From Coriobacteriia bacterium (GTDB lineage Bacteria > Actinomycetota > Coriobacteriia > Coriobacteriales > UBA8131): 6,098 nt of DNA. A model generated the notes under the pieces. That model was not told the DNA's origin and did no database searches. It saw only the letters and a program-made list of their open reading frames with translations. The DNA lies in NCBI GenBank assembly GCA_009779015.1, contig WRFC01000052.1, positions 1-6,098 on the forward strand, given 5' to 3'. The position numbers and the translations under genes were made by a program. Positions 5,290 to 6,098 of this stretch are shown one piece after another. Positions within the stretch are counted from its first letter, which is position 1; each line of letters starts with the position of its first letter.

Positions 5290-5393
5290 TTTCTGCACCT
5301 TTCTGCTGATTGCCCGGAGCCACTGAGCGGCCGAGGTGTCATAACTGCCCGGCCGACACCGGTGCTTTTCTCCCCGGTGGCTTTATTGGCCAT
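5283..5393 (-). other. Possible short ORF between pyrF and pyrE (36 codons)
   Basis: An ATG 3 bases after the pyrF stop opens 36 codons ending in TAG inside the start of pyrE, overlapping its first 7 bases. GAGG, 8 bases upstream in the end of pyrF, could serve as a ribosome binding site. The product would be small and basic, Gly/Ser/Arg-rich, with two cysteines at the end, and unlike any family I recognise. The arrangement would link translation of pyrF to pyrE. With nothing but position and a plausible ribosome binding site, it may be chance. Confidence 0.25.
5335..5379 (-). promoter_or_regulatory. Two mutually exclusive hairpins between pyrF and pyrE
   Basis: GGTGTC (5335-5340) can pair with GACACC (5355-5360), while CACCGG (5357-5362) can pair with CCGGTG (5374-5379). 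The shared bases 5357-5360 make the two stems compete. Attenuation works through such switching, but neither stem is followed by a U-run and no PyrR-binding sequence was recognised. Structural RNA of no regulatory meaning is equally possible. Confidence 0.25.
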
Positions 5394-5396
5394 CGT

Positions 5397-6098
5397 TTAG
5401 GCCTCGTCTTCAAGTTCGCGTAGTATCTCCCGATAGGCCGCCAGCGGGTCGGGGGCGTTGGTGATCGGGCGCCCGATGACGAGCCGCGTGGCGCCAGCGG
5501 CCAGCGCCGCAGCGGGGGTGGCCACCCGGCTCTGGTCGTCCAGGGCGGCTCCGCGCGGCCGTACTCCGGGTGTTACGACCTCGGCCGCCGGCCCCAGCAG
5601 CGCGGCGCAGTCAGCGGCCTCAAGGGGAGAAGCGACCACCCCACTCAGCCCGGCCCCTTTGGCCAGCCCGGCCAGGCGGATGGCCTGCTGGGCGGGGGTG
5701 TCCGCGACACCGGCCGCGTTCAAGGCGGCGGCGTCTAAAGAGGTCAGCACCGTGATGGCCAGGCTGATGGGGGCCTGCCCGGGCAGGGCCGCCGACTCGA
5801 TGCCCTCAAGTGCCGCGACGAGCATCTCGAGGCCGCCGCTGGCATGGACGGTCAGCATGTCGGCGCCGGCGCGCACCAGGCTGGCTGCCGCTCCGCGTAC
5901 CTGGTGCGGGATATCGTGCAGTTTGAGGTCGACGAAAACCTGGTAGCCCAGCTCTTTGAGGGCGGCCACGACGGTCGGCCCCTGGGCATAGTAGAGCGTC
6001 ATGCCGACCTTCAGCCAGCGCGCCTCGCCGGACAGGCGCCGGGCTAGGCCCAAGGCCTCGTCGGGCGCGCAGTCCAGGGCTACGATAATGCGGTCACG
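5397..6098 (-). CDS. pyrF: Orotidine 5'-phosphate decarboxylase (start just outside window)
   Basis: PyrF removes CO2 from OMP to give UMP, the last step of de novo pyrimidine synthesis, as a cytosolic dimer of TIM barrels. The window holds 233 codons and the stop. The frame is open to the right edge, where it reads DRIIVALDCAPDEA, the usual beginning of the family, so only a few residues are missing. Seen in partial numbering: the substrate-binding D9 and K30 (LKVGM); the catalytic D-x-K-x-x-D in VFVDLKLHDIPHQV (54-67; D57, K59, D62); TVHASGG around 83-89; VTPGVRPRG near 175-183; and LVIGRPIT near 206-213, the phosphate-binding end. This is the short bacterial class of about 230-240 residues, not the longer form found in mycobacteria. 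A TTG at 6053 is not the start, because it would delete the first beta strand. pyrE follows. Confidence 0.96.
   Translation of the reverse strand, partial: RDRIIVALDCAPDEALGLARRLSGEARWLKVGMTLYYAQGPTVVAALKELGYQVFVDLKLHDIPHQVRGAAASLVRAGADMLTVHASGGLEMLVAALEGIESAALPGQAPISLAITVLTSLDAAALNAAGVADTPAQQAIRLAGLAKGAGLSGVVASPLEAADCAALLGPAAEVVTPGVRPRGAALDDQSRVATPAAALAAGATRLVIGRPITNAPDPLAAYREILRELEDEA

Noticed and set aside
5335..5379. A PyrR-binding attenuator before pyrE
   Set aside because: I could not recognise the conserved PyrR anti-antiterminator sequence or a terminator U-run, so only the hairpins are reported.
5397..6053. pyrF beginning at the TTG at 6053
   Set aside because: The frame stays open to the right edge and encodes the conserved PyrF N-terminus (DRIIVALD), so the gene starts beyond the window.
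1..6098. CRISPR array, tRNA or rRNA genes, or a known defence or toxin-antitoxin pair
   Set aside because: There are no regularly spaced repeats, no cloverleaf-like segments and no partner gene beside the ATPase. The two 15-bp arrays are contiguous tandem repeats without spacers.

Overview
The window looks like an actinobacterial chromosome segment in which every supportable gene lies on the minus strand. The best lineage marker is the small integration-host-factor protein at 2327-2635. It is of the mIHF type, which is known only from Actinobacteria, and it sits directly ahead of gmk and rpoZ as in Mycobacterium (pyrF-mihF-gmk-rpoZ). ThiI, a short PyrF, the DUF4143-type ATPase and the moderately high GC content would fit an anaerobic actinobacterium such as a member of Coriobacteriia. 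That narrower placement is inference and cannot be proven from this window.

In transcription order (right to left), the window opens with a pyrimidine block. It holds pyrF (5397-6098, lacking only its extreme N-terminus, which runs off the right edge) and pyrE (4588-5289). These carry the last two steps of UMP synthesis, with the PRPP-dependent step encoded by pyrE and decarboxylation by pyrF. PyrE carries an unusual low-complexity N-terminal extension. The 107-base pyrF-pyrE gap could encode a short coupled ORF or form alternative hairpins.

Next comes an accessory island between pyrE and mihF (about 2700-4587). It contains a REP-like palindrome fused to a truncated ricin-type lectin fragment. 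An extended -10 promoter lies inside the tail of that fragment, and after it comes an AAA_14/DUF4143 ATPase of unknown function. The ATPase carries a 15-bp tandem repeat between its two domains.

A clear sigma-A-type promoter (TTGAAT - 17 bp - TATAAT) and a strong ribosome binding site then start a tight housekeeping operon: mihF, gmk, rpoZ, thiI and uppP (the last truncated by the left edge). It couples nucleoid organisation, GDP supply, RNA polymerase assembly, tRNA thiolation and recycling of the cell-wall lipid carrier. Its genes are 3 bp apart or overlapping, except for 74 bp between gmk and rpoZ, where the end of gmk has been tandemly triplicated.

I do not see a convincing new multi-gene system. 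The points most worth a second look are the island between pyrE and mihF, the repeat-bearing ATPase, the PyrE extension and the repeated gmk stop region.
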